Below are positions 9,929 to 21,281 of a stretch of 64,000 nucleotides of DNA, in pieces. The stretch comes from Phlegmacium glaucopus (lineage: Eukaryota > Basidiomycota > Agaricomycetes > Agaricales > Cortinariaceae). The stretch lies in contig MU130359.1 in the NCBI GenBank assembly GCA_015039465.1, positions 62,001 through 126,000 on the forward strand. The letters are read 5' to 3'. The translations under genes and the position numbers were made by a program. The notes beneath the pieces are model-generated. The model saw nothing but the letters and a program-made list of their open reading frames with translations, did not search any database and had not been told where the DNA came from. The number at the start of each line of letters is the position of its first letter. Within the stretch, counting starts at the first letter, position 1.

Positions 9929-12900
9929 TTAAATAGGTAAATGTCCTGTCAACCGCGCATCCCTACTACTCGCACCAACAGTGATACCGATTTGACCTTG
10001 AGGCTTGGTCCACCCTTGCTTCACTACATCCCAAATCGACAAATCATATCGTGAAAGAGTGATACTAACACTCTTTTTGTCACCTGGTGACACTTCCGTG
10101 TTGGTGAACCCTTTCAGAACAGATGGAGGTTCACCAGCAGAAGCAGGGAAATTCACGTAAACTTGTGGAATCTATATTGAATAAATGAATTGTGAATATA
10201 TAAATTCAAGGGGTCAGTCAACGTGTTGGCTTACCTCTCCGCCGAATACCGAACCAGAATTTTGGACAGTGAAGGACACTTTGAATGCTGGTCTGTGCAG
10301 CCTGATGATTGGAACATATCTTCACTGATCTTCGCAAGTACTGAATCATAAAAAATGTACACACCAGAAGGCTCTGGAAGATCCCTCAGCAATTGGAGTA
10401 GCGTCTCCTTTCTCCCAAGCAGACACCAAAGCCGCATCGGCAGGGTCATCCCCTGCGCTAATGGCTTGAATTGAAAGGTCGCTATACTTGAAAGTGGTGT
10501 AACTCAATCCGAAACCGAATTCGAAACGAGGGGCGATATTTTTCTGCGGGGGAAAAGATAACAAGATTAGTCTGGGCGTAAGAATAATGAAAGAAACGAA
10601 AAAACTCACGGCATCAAAGTGTCTGTAATCAATATTCAACCTATCAATTAGGCGTCAGTACAACCTTATCCCTCATCTGAGTCAAAAAGACAATACTCAC
10701 CCTTCAGTATATGGGATGCTCAATATATCATCCGGCCCTCCACCGGTAATCAATTGCGTAGGATAATCCGAAGGACTCTTCGCGATGGTATACGGCAATC
10801 TCCCAGATGGATTCCAAGCACCATACAAAATATCCGTCAACGCGTTACCAGCTTCTTGCCCCGGTAAACCAGCCCATACCACCTGTTTTGAGGTTAAAAA
10901 TAATGTAAACAGGTAAGGAGGAAGATAAGACACGGACAGCAGAGACATTGGGATGGTCAATCCAGGGTTCAATGATCAAGGGCCCTACACTGTTCACGAT
11001 GACAATTGTATTATTGTTTTGAGCTGCCACAGCGAGTACGAGATCATCGCCTCCATGCCAGGCAGTAAGATTTTTGCTGAAAAAAAGAAGTTTTAAACTA
11101 TGAGTCCTCAATTTCTCAAAGGCATGACGCACCGATCCCCTTCATTTCCATCAACAACGAAGAATTCTCCACTATCCGAGATCAAAAATACGAGTGCCGC
11201 TGATCGCTTGACAGCCATATTCCCAGCTCGTGGAAGATCAAAGTCGTCCAAAAGGTAACTAATGCTGGTATGGAACTCTCGTGCTTTGGCTTGGATAGCA
11301 TCCAATGGCTAAGGATAAGTCGCGTTATAGGACGTCTCGCATAGACACAACAATAAGGAAGGCGCACAGTCACGAGGTATGTAAAATCGGCTGTTCCTGA
11401 ACCCCATCCCATAGCAAGAACGCCATCCGAACCTGCCTAAAGGTAGAAAGAGACGTTAATTGGTTGGAACACACACTTAAAATGTCGACGAACTTGAAAG
11501 GCAAACTCATTCGGGCCTGCTCTCCCAGGACCCGCACCACTACCTATCAAGGTAATTGTTCTGTCCTTCTTCCCTAAAGGCAATGCACCATGCTTATTTT
11601 TCAGCAATACAGCACTTGCTGCACCCAACGTCCTGACAAAAGCACCATGATCAGCCTGAACATCAATGTGTTCATTGGTGGAATCATCATCAGGGAAAAT
11701 TGAATTAAAGTTGGTTGAAGGGTATGAAGGAGCGTCTTGACCAAGAAGGAACCATGCAGCAAGGATACGACTGGCTTCAATAGAAGGTTAGAAAGACAGA
11801 TTGATGGATTTAAGAAAGGGAAATGACATACCCATATCGTCAACTCTAGATTCCGGAATGGTCCCGTTGTTGACGTATGCAGTGAGATTGCCGCCGAAGT
11901 AGGAGGTTTGAGACCCGAAGAAGATATCACCAGGCATCGTCATCTATTTATCAAGAAATATAACACAAAGTGAGCGAACGATGGATTGTATTAGGACTGG
12001 GACTGCAACTTACATCTAGACCAGTCACAGCAGATATTGTCGAATGTTGTCTATGGCACATGGAGTCAGGGGAAATTGCTCAGGCTTCCAACTTTTCTTA
12101 TTGAATTCGAGTTACTCACGCAGACCAATCAGACATGATGACTGTACAATGTAGGACGTCAGCAGGTAACTCTTAAAAAGCAGGGGTATACTCACATCCT
12201 TGGAAGCCAAATTCCCATTTGATAATGTCGTTCATCACCTTATCATTTTCGCATGCATAGGTTCCATTGAGTAGATCTGCAGGAAAGTGTGTTAGCCAAG
12301 TCGGAACGAAGGAAGAAAGCATCACAAAAGAGAGGAACAACTTGTCAGAGAGGAACAGACAACGTACTGTAACTGCACATTATGCTACCAACACCAGCCA
12401 TAATACTCTTCAAGAAAGGCTGCGCATATATTTCATGCAAAGTCCGATCGTCGATGTCCGAACTCGATTGGGTGCGCTTATGCTCCTGTTCACTGTACAA
12501 ACCAATACAAAAAACGACATCAGCAAACTTACATAAGGACTGAAGCGGAAACTACACTGACTTGCCAATCAAATGTTTAGCGCATGCCATAACACCACCC
12601 TGTTGCATGCCCAAGATGGTTTCATAGGCTGCCTCGCCAGTTAAAAATGGGTCAGCGCCGAATCCNNNNNNNNNNNNNNNNNNNNNNNNNNNNNNNNNNN
12701 NNNNNNNNNNNNNNNNNNNNNNNNNNNNNNNNNNNNNNNNNNNNNNNNNNNNNNNNNNNNNNNNNNNNNNNNNNNNNNNNNNNNNNNNNNNNNNNNNNNN
12801 NNNNNNNNNNNNNNNNNNNNNNNNNNNNNNNNNNNNNNNNNNNNNNNNNNNNNNNNNNNNNNNNNNNNNNNNNNNNNNNNNNNNNNNNNNNNNNNNNNNN

Positions 12901-13757
12901 NNNNNNNNNNNNNNNNNNNNNNNNNNNNNNNNNNNNNNNNNNNNNNNNNNNNNNNNNNNNNNNNNNNNNNNNNNNNNNNNNNNNNNNNNNNNNNNNNNNN
13001 NNNNNNNNNNNNNNNNNNNNNNNNNNNNNNNNNNNNNNNNNNNNNNNNNNNNNNNNNNNNNNNNNNNNNNNNNNNNNNNNNNNNNNNNNNNNNNNNNNNN
13101 NNNNNNNNNNNNNNNNNNNNNNNNNNNNNNNNNNNNNNNNNNNNNNNNNNNNNNNNNNNNNNNNNNNNNNNNNNNNNNNNNNNNNNNNNNNNNNNNNNNN
13201 NNNNNNNNNNNNNNNNNNNNNNNNNNNNNNNNNNNNNNNNNNNNNNNNNNNNNNNNNNNNNNNNNNNNNNNNNNNNNNNNNNNNNNNNNNNNNNNNNNNN
13301 NNNNNNNNNNNNNNNNNNNNNNNNNNNNNNNNNNNNNNNNNNNNNNNNNNNNNNNNNNNNNNNNNNNNNNNNNNNNNNNNNNNNNNNNNNNNNNNNNNNN
13401 NNNNNNNNNNNNNNNNNNNNNNNNNNNNNNNNNNNNNNNNNNNNNNNNNNNNNNNNNNNNNNNNNNNNNNNNNNNNNNNNNNNNNNNNNNNNNNNNNNNN
13501 NNNNNNNNNNNNNNNNNNNNNNNNNNNNNNNNNNNNNNNNNNNNNNNNNNNNNNNNNNNNNNNNNNNNNNNNNNNNNNNNNNNNNNNNNNNNNNNNNNNN
13601 NNNNNNNNNNNNNNNNNNNNNNNNNNNNNNNNNNNNNNNNNNNNNNNNNNNNNNNNNNGGTCGGCTCGGGGAACGAGATGCTGATGCTTGCGCCGTCGAC
13701 AGCGAGGAAAAAGGTTAGGAAGGCTACCCATTGCTGTAAGGTAATCCGAGTGCGCAT
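9929..13757 (-). CDS. Secreted GH3 beta-glucosidase, copy 2 (interrupted by assembly gap)
   Basis: This is a paralogue of the neighbouring GH3 genes with the same exon plan. It starts at 13757 with a signal peptide (MRTRITLQQWVAFLTFFLAV) and ends at 9929. Seen parts include the catalytic-domain stretch ending ACAKHLIGKS, the nucleophile motif MSDWS, the middle-domain LLKNKHGALPLG and the fibronectin-III-like C-terminus with NFPASAGEPPSVLKGF. Bases 12666-13658 are N, hiding most of the linker and the first part of the catalytic domain, so whether it carries the stops of copy 1 is unknown. Its 3' exons differ from copies 1 and 3 in an intron near 10310-10350 and in several silent sites. No lesion is visible in the sequenced exons. 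Confidence 0.85.
12666..13658. other. Assembly gap (993 N)
   Basis: This is a run of 993 unknown bases inside GH3 copy 2. The matching interval is about 1130 bp in copy 1 and about 1135 bp in copy 3, so the gap length is probably an estimate that is too short, or copy 2 carries a deletion. Confidence 0.95.
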
Positions 13758-15060
13758 GGTAGCAGGAGAACGAATTGGGGCATCGCAAACGTTATTTGTT
13801 AGGTTTAAAAAGGTAAGGAAGAAAGAGGTGAGCAGATTTGGTACTCAACGATTCCGATTCTTCATCGTCACATGGTCACTTATCATTTGATTCCTTTTTT
13901 TCTCTTGATCACTCCTTCATTCCGCTCGTTTCCAGGCTGGTAATCAGCATTTATTTATTTTGTTCAATCTGCCTTATTTGTTTTGTCCTTTTCTTTAACA
14001 TATGTCATATTTGAAGTATCCTAGATGTCTACTTTCTCGTTATAAATTGGTTATAAATAGAGTTGAAGCAAAGCCATCAAAAATCTTGTCTGATTTTGGA
14101 GATTTATCAGTAGCAAAGGCCCGAAAACTTTGAATGACTAAATCAACTTGACTATAGCCTTTTATTCCCGGATTTTGAAAAAAAAAACAAACACAAGGGC
14201 CTCATCCACTGCTTGGGACTAATCTGTAGCTATCTAAATTCTGATTCAAAATGTGCAAAAATTTTACCTTGTGTATCAACTCCAAAATTGCCTCTTTGCA
14301 AAACGTCACCACCTTCTATATAAGTTAATTTTAATTCAATTAACTTATATAGAAGGTAGTGAATTGCAGGGGTGACTGAAATTAGAACATTCAACCGTCT
14401 TCAACAGGGCAATATTGACCTTCACTTGTTATGCCAAAGAGAAGTAAAACGATTCGAGCACGCTCGTGCCTGAGAAACCAGGGTTTGCACTCGGGCTTTG
14501 TCAAAATTTACATATTGTCGCTGATCCAGTACAGGAAGGACGCAACGCCCGTCAAGGCTGAATAAGTTATATCGGTCCACCCCGATGGACATGGAAATCA
14601 TGGATAATCCTATCCATTATCCTTACCGCGCCATGAAAAATATTCCATATATAGGATGACAGGGTCAAGGTAGAGAAAATCCGAATTTATTCCGAGAGGT
14701 TTTCTGGGAAAAGAGGTCGGTTTTGAGCGTCGTACATTGCGGCCAAGATATATGGGTACGGGCTATGGGATATAAGGGCTATGGTATCCCTACCAAGTCA
14801 GCTGGCACTAGGGGATAAAAGGAGTTTTATGGGTTGTGAATGGGTTTATATGTACTTCAATCTTATTTCATACTTGGGATCGGCGAGTTCTCTCTGGTCA
14901 CTCGTCACTGGCCGTACAATAATATATATTTTATGGACCAATAAGGTATATATAAAAGATAAAAGGAAAGCAATCGCATGAAGGAGTGTGATGCGTATCT
15001 GGTATATATAAAGTAAAAACCCAGGAAATCAATCAGTAGACACGAGTATGCAGACCAGAT
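13758..15060. promoter_or_regulatory. Spacer between GH3 copies 2 and 3 (promoter of copy 2)
   Basis: No gene is seen. The spacer is homologous to that upstream of copy 1 but shorter. It holds the second palindrome (14305-14362) and, near 14976-15060, a copy 3 3' flank almost identical to that of copy 2. Confidence 0.6.
14305..14362. repeat. Second palindrome, centre inverted relative to the first
   Basis: The left arm is identical to that of 8973-9031. The centre reads TTAATTC, the exact reverse complement of the GAATTAA centre of the first copy. The right arm has one G to A change and loses the final base pair. The flanking sequences of the two copies are in the same orientation, so only the palindrome core is flipped. 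Confidence 0.8.
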
Positions 15061-18000
15061 TTAAATAGGTAGATGTCCTGTCAACCGCGCATCCCTACTG
15101 CTCGCGCCAACAGTGATACCGATTTGACCTTGAGGCTTGGTCCACCCTTGCTTCACTACATCCCAAATCGACAAATCATATCTTGAAAGAGTGATACTAA
15201 CACCCTTTTTGTCACCTGGTGACACTTCCGTGTTGGTGAACCCTTTCAGAACAGATGGAGGTTCACCAGCAGAAGCAGGGAAATTCACGTAAACTTGTGG
15301 GATCTATATCAAATAAATGAATATATAAATTCAAGAGGTCAGCCTGTTGGTTTACCTCTCCCCCGAATACCGAACCAGAATTTTGGACAGTGAAGGACAC
15401 TTTGAATGCTGGTCTGTGCAGCCTGGTCGGAATTCTTCAGTGATCTTGGCAAGTGCTGAATCGTCAAAAATGTACACACCAGAAGGCTCTGGAAGATCCC
15501 TCAGCAATTGGAGTAGCGTCTCCTTTCTCCCAAGCAGACACCAAAGCCGCATCAGCAGGGTCATCCCCTGCGTTAATGGCTTGAATTGAAAGGTCGCTAT
15601 ACTTGAAAGTGGTGTAACTCAATCCGAAACCGAATTCGAAACGAGGGGTGATATTTTTCTGTGGGGGTAACAAGATTAGTGTGGGCGTAAGAATAATCAA
15701 AGAAACTCAAAAACTGACGGCATCAAAGTGTCTATAATCAATATTCAACCTATCAATTAGGCGTCAGTAAAACCTTATCCCTCATCCAAGCCAAAAAGAC
15801 GATACTCACCCTTCAGTATATGGAATGCTCAATATATCATCCGGCCCTCCACCAGTAGTCAATCGAGTAGGATAATCCGAAGGACTCTTCGCGATGGTAT
15901 ACGGCAATCTCCCAGATGGATTCCAAGCACCATACAGAATATCCGTCAACGCGTTACCAGCTTCTTGCCCCGGTAAACCAGCCCATACCACCTGTTTTGA
16001 GGTTAAAAATAATGTAAACAGGTAAGGAGGAAGATAAGACACGGACAGCAGAGACATTGGGATGGTCAATCCAGGGTTCAATGATCAAGGGCCCTACACT
16101 GTTCACGATGACAATTGTATTATTGTTTTGAGCTGCCACAGCGAGTACGAGATCATCGCCTCCATGCCAGGCAGTAAGATTTTTGCTGAAAAAAAGAAGT
16201 TTTAAACTATGAGTCCTCAATTTCTCAAAGGCATGACGCACCGATCCCCTTCATTTCCATCAACAACGAAGGCTTCTCCACTATCCGAGATCAAAAATAC
16301 GAGTGCCGCTGATCGCTTGACAGCCATATTCCCAGCTCGTGGAAGATCGAAGTCGTCCAAAAGGTAACTAATGCTGGTATGGAACTCTCGTGCTTTGGCT
16401 TGGATAGCATCCAATGGCTAAGGATAAGTCGCGTTATAGGACGTCTCGCATAGACACAACAATAAGGAAGGCGCACAGTCACGAGGTATGTAAAATCGGC
16501 TGTTCCTGAACCCCATCCCATAGCAAGAACGCCATCCGAACCTGCCTAAAGGTAGAAAGAGACGTTAATTGGTTGGAACACACACTTAAAATGTCGACGA
16601 ACTTGAAAGGCAAACTCATTCGGGCCTGCTCTCCCAGGACCCGCACCACTACCTATCAAGGTAATTGTTCTGTCCTTCTTCCCTAAAGGCAATGCACCAT
16701 GCTTATTTTTCAGCAATACAGCACTTGCTGCACCCAACGTCCTGACAAAAGCACCATGATCAGCCTGAACATCAATGTGTTCATTGGTGGAATCATCATC
16801 AGGGAAAATTGAATTAAAGTTGGTTGAAGGGTATGAAGGAGCGTCTTGACCAAGAAGGAACCATGCAGCAAGGATACGACTGGCTTCAATAGAAGGTTAG
16901 AAAGACAGATTGATGGATTTAAGAAAGGGAAATGACATACCCATATCGTCAACTCTAGATTCCGGAATGGTCCCGTTGTTGACGTATGCAGTGAGATTGC
17001 CGCCGAAGTAGGAGGTTTGAGACCCGAAGAAGATATCACCAGGCATCGTCATCTATTTATCAAGAGATATAACACAAAGTGAGCGAACGATGGATTGTGT
17101 TAGGACTGGAAGTAGAATGATGGAAACTTACATCTAGACCAGTCACAGCAGATATTGTCGAATGTTGTCTATGGCACGAGGAGTCAGGGGGAAATTGGTA
17201 GGCTTCCAACTTTTCTTATTGAATTCGAGTTACTCACGCAGACCAATCAGACATAATGACTGTACAATATAGGATGTCAATAGTGACTCTTAAAAAAGCA
17301 GAGGTATACTCACATCCTTGGAATCCAAATTCCCGTTTGATAATGTCGTTCATCACCTTATCATTTTCGCATGCAAAGGTTCCATTGAGTAGATCTGCAG
17401 GAAAGTATGTTAGCCAAGTCGGAACGAAGGAAGAAAGCATCACAAAAGAGAGGAACAACTTGTCAGAGAGGAACAGACAACGTACTGTAACTGCACATTA
17501 TGCTACTAACACCAGCCATAATACTCTTCAAGAAAGGCGGAGCATATATTTCATGCAAAGTCCGATCATCGATGTCCGAACTCGATTGGGTGCGCTTATG
17601 CTCCTGTTCACTGTGCAAACCAATACAAAAAACGACATCAGCAAACTTACATAAGGACTGAAGCGGAAACTACACTGACTTGCCAATCAAATGTTTAGCG
17701 CATGCCATAACACCACCTTGTTGCATGCCCAAGATGGTTTCATAGGCCGCCTCGCCAGTTAAAAATGGATCAGCGCCGAATCCTTCCCAGTTCCTGCCTC
17801 CTTGTGCCACTCGCCCCATGTTCATCATTGGGCCGAGGGCAACATTGACACCTTTTCCACGATGTTCCTGGCCCATGAAAAGACCTCGTGAACGTATAAG
17901 GCCTCGATTGAAGGAGGCAGCTGCGTTAATGCCTGCTGGGAAAGAAGTTGCGAAGTCACCGAAGCGGACACCGAGAGGTGAGTCCTGTGATTAGTGTGAG

Positions 18001-19015
18001 TATGTCGAAATGACTCGAAGAAAAAGGAGAAAAGCGTACCTCGAGACATAATCCTGGCCAACCACGACCTTGAGTGGGTTGTATTGCCGGTATGTTACCC
18101 TATTGCAGAATAGTACAACAATACATTAGAACAAAGCAAAGGATATTCTTATAGGAGAATGTACTACGTACAACGCATCGGCCACCCATCCATCCTACCC
18201 CAGTGGCAATGCTCACTTTTTCATCCAAAGTCAAACCAGCAATCTGTTGAAGAAGTGCAGTGTTAGCTAAATGATACGCATATATGACCAGGAAAAGAAG
18301 TTTTCAACATCTGTGGTAGCTTGGCGTATGAATGGAGGTCAAAAACCGACCCGAGCAACAGACAAGACGCGTACTAAACGCGTCAAAGTATATGAACGGA
18401 GCCGCATTTCGTTCACAATCAACCAACTTGAATTTACCAAACGTATAACAGGACAAAAGGCGGAACCAGAGAAGGAAGGCTCACCTTTGCCTTTGCCTTG
18501 GCGTGTGCCGCTGCCCATGCAGGTCCGAAATCGGGAAGATCAGAAGAACCTACCTATGAAAGATGATCGGAACGCGTCAGCCTTAAGTGACGGAGGTCGC
18601 AATGCCACGTGTAACTCACAGACGGGGGTCGACTGGGGTCGACAGCCGGATAACTTGGGGGTATAGGGGTATCTGACGGTACTGGGAAGGGAGAGAAAGA
18701 GGCCGAGGATACTGGAATGAATGATTGAGATTCCGTGGAAGGACCCGATGGAACTGTAGTTAGAGATGTGTTTACTGGGAGAGAACTTGCTGTGACTGTA
18801 GATCCAGAGACAGAAGTTGTCGATGCATTTACTGGTTGGGAGCTTAGAGATGCTGAGGCAGAGGTCGCAGATATAGATATACTGGACGAGCTGGGAAGGC
18901 TCGAGCTCGCAGAACCAGTTGGCCCGGGGAGCGAGACACTGATGCTTGCGCCATCAACAGCGAGGACAAAGGGTAGGAGGACTACCAATTGCTTTAAGGT
19001 AATCCAAGTATGCAT
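15061..19015 (-). CDS. Secreted GH3 beta-glucosidase, copy 3
   Basis: This is the most intact of the three GH3 paralogues. The start at 19015 gives a signal peptide (MHTWITLKQLVVLLPFVLAV) and a long Ser/Thr/Pro-rich linker with no stops (PSGPSTESQSFIPVSSAS). Then come GPAWAAAHAKAK, LDEKVSIATGVGWMGGRCV, QPTQGRGWPGLCLE, DSPLGVRFGDFATSFPAGIN, GQEHRGKGVNVALGP, ACAKHLIGK, the ENDKVMNDIIKREFGFQG segment, the nucleophile Asp in MSDWS, and the C-terminal fibronectin-III-like domain. Introns are at the same places as in copies 1 and 2. Its 5' part (beyond about 17900) is diverged, while the rest is nearly identical to one or other sister copy. It is probably the functional extracellular or wall-associated enzyme of the cluster. 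Confidence 0.9.
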
Positions 19016-20435
19016 GGTGGCACTAGCAGGAGTACGAAATGGAGCATCGCATTCATCACTTGTTCGGTTTAAAAGGTAAAGAAGACCAAGGCCGAGGTGA
19101 GCCGATTCAGTTTTAGCTCTCGCTTCAAAGGTACTTATGAAATGAATTACGATTTTGATCAAAATGACAACACGTGCTCCATTTCTTGTTGCTTGTCCAT
19201 GCTGGTGAAAACTTGGGGTTTAAAATATCTACTCCGTTTTATTGTCCAAACGCATGGTTCTAGCGAATCTTTTCCCATCCATCACTGATAATTATCACTT
19301 CAACTTGAATAGTTTTTGCCCTCAGTTATCACGTCACGTGGCCTTACGAAATGATGGTTGATACAACAGTGTCACCCTGATAGTTCATCATGAATTCTTG
19401 TTCGACTTCTGAAGTTGTTCTGAAGGTTCTTTGATCTGGTACCTCTGCGACGCAATGGGACCATCTGGTATTTCAATATCCTCCGATGTCACGGTCCATT
19501 GCTATTATTATTAATGTAAATCTTTTTCCAAGTTTTCCATATCACCGACTATTCTCCCAGATTCTCCCTTCCCCCGGGCCTTAAATCCCGTTCCGTCGTT
19601 CAACATGTGTACCTTGGTCCGCGCCATCATAGCCACTTCTGAATCAACGAGACCTGGGATTTGTTACGCCACCACTGTTACTTCCAGCGTACTTATTACT
19701 ACCATACCTATTGCCTAGCACTCTCCTATACGAGCCTTCGAACGCCCATCCACAAGAACTCTGTGCTTTCCTGTTATCTCCATGGACGGTTATTCTTATA
19801 TGTACAGAGGTTTTGCTCAGCCGCCCCACATTTATATATAGCTTGGCGGCCCGACCCCGGAATGACCATCCACCGATCGTGGAGGTAGTACCAACAATGT
19901 CGAACCCGCTTTCTCAGTGACGGAGATGATATTTAGGGAAAGTCAGTTGACCAATTTAATAAACTTCTCTTATGGTTTACTGATTACTGAATGTCAGGAC
20001 TTGTCGGCAATTGACTTGATCCTTCTTCTACATGTCAACGCCAAAATAGATCTTTTTATCCAGCTGATGTTATAGTCGGTTGGATTGATAATCTGCGTTA
20101 AACGAACGGATGACCTTGCTCCACTGATCAACGATGGACTATGCCGTGCTTTCCCGCCCCCTCAAGACATCGGGCACATGACCTTTACAACCATAAAACC
20201 TTTTTCAATGGCCCCGGTCTCATATAGCAGTATTAGTAAGTTATATCCCATCTCTGTGATTTAAAATGACCCTTCACTAGTCCTGGGTTCTTTCGCTGCT
20301 AATTTAAACAGTCATGTAGTCATGAGACAGATTTACATACCGAAGCGTCGATTATTTAAGGCAGTCCAAGAACGACTATACATAGTGGATCGTTGTTAGG
20401 CGGTCTTACGCAGAGGAACTGACGATCCTCAGGGA
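19016..20435. other. Intergenic region upstream of the GH3 array
   Basis: No supported gene is found in about 1.4 kb. Short open frames here lack protein-like composition. The part next to 19015 is the promoter of GH3 copy 3. A CACGTGG-type palindromic core (CACGTG) occurs near 19335. Confidence 0.45.
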
Positions 20436-20652
20436 TTCCTGATGTACTAAGGTGAGTAAATCGAATTTAATCAAACAGAGACGAACATATATATTTCAGC
20501 TAGAGCGGAGAAGTAATGTTTTACGGCGCAAACATCTAGAGGTATCCCTGACGTACTAAGGTGAGTAAATTGAATTTAATCAAACAGAGAAGAACGTATA
20601 TATTTCAGCTAGAGCGGAGAAGTAATATTTTGCAGTGCAAATATCTAGAGTA
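20436..20652 (+). repeat. Tandem duplication of a 109-bp unit containing an intron-like segment
   Basis: Two direct copies start at about 20436 and 20545 and are about 90 percent alike. In each copy GTGAGTAAAT follows TACTAAG, and about 50 bp later ATATATTTCAG precedes CTAGAGCGGAG. This is a well-formed plus-strand GT-AG intron. No coding frame is kept across the units. It may be a duplicated piece of an untranslated leader or a non-coding transcript. Confidence 0.7.
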
Positions 20653-20749
20653 TGTAAAATGCAGAGAGTCCAAAAAAGAGAAAGAAAGTCTGTATGGCAC
20701 AACGCTATCCGACCTTCTTATAGAGGTTGTTTTGTCTGCCACGATGTCT

Positions 20750-21281
20750 TCAAAGCACGATCGCCCCCATAATTCCTGCGAAAATAGCAGCTGCAATCCC
20801 ATCTGCCCTCATAGCCATGGTCGGAACAGCGCCACCACTGCTGGCAGACACTGTAGTTGATGCCGATCCCGAAGAAGTCGTGGTTCTAGTAGTAGCAATG
20901 GTAGCATTTGTGCTGGTGCTGGTAGGTGCGGACGAGGTCGTGATTGTCGGAATAGTATACGGTGGGACAACGGCTGTAGTTGAGATTGTGGTTGGACTTG
21001 AGATTGACGTCGAAGGAATAACAGTGTCCGTGGTTGTAGAGGAGATAAATGTGTCCGTTGTGGGACTATGACTTGTTTAAGTAAATAAAGACTGATGTCA
21101 GAATAGAAAGGCTAGGGAATGCTTACGATGTTGAACTCGTGGTACCATCAGTCACCGATGTGGTTGCGGAATCAGTAGTAGTGTCTGTTGAACTTGTAAT
21201 CGGTGTATCCTGCGGAAGAGCAGAGGCAGAGAATACAAAGAAGAGTACGGTGATAACGACAGTGACAATGGTGGACTTCAT
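20750..21281 (-). CDS. Small Ser/Thr-rich secreted protein, probably GPI-anchored
   Basis: Two exons, 21281-21127 and 21071-20750, are joined across a 55-bp GT-AG intron to give 158 residues. The N-terminus (MKSTIVTVVITVLFFVFSAS, then ALPQ) is a good signal peptide. The body is almost all Ser, Thr, Ala, Val and Pro, with many TTS and STT runs suited to O-mannosylation. The C-terminus has a small-residue patch (SASSGGA) followed by a hydrophobic end (IAAAIFAGIMGAIVL) that runs to the stop, as in GPI-attachment signals. The role is probably cell wall or surface; no catalytic domain is present. Plus-strand frames over this locus are antisense shadows. The family is not recognised, but the architecture is common in fungi. 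Confidence 0.75.

Larger units (their letters stand above)
4430..19015 (-). repeat. Head-to-tail triplication containing three GH3 genes
   Basis: Three direct copies of one gene with its flanks have 3' coding ends at 4517, 9929 and 15061, so the unit is about 5.4 kb and then 5.1 kb. Exons and introns align base for base over long stretches. For example, the blocks at about 5410-5700, 10845-11132 and 15954-16241 appear identical in all three copies. Upstream flanks of copies 1 and 2 (about 8457-9640 and 13758-14915) are also homologous, whereas the upstream flank of copy 3 diverges. This suggests the array grew from a copy 3-like end. The copies are similar enough that assembly collapse is a risk. 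Confidence 0.9.

Noticed and set aside
12647..13684. Long open frames across the N-run
   Set aside because: They are open only because unknown bases give no stops; nothing can be said about them.
20727..21071. Long plus-strand frame rich in Val, Ala and Glu
   Set aside because: It is the exact antisense of the Ser/Thr-rich secreted protein's second exon. Its composition is what ACN-type codons give on the other strand, and it lacks conserved motifs.
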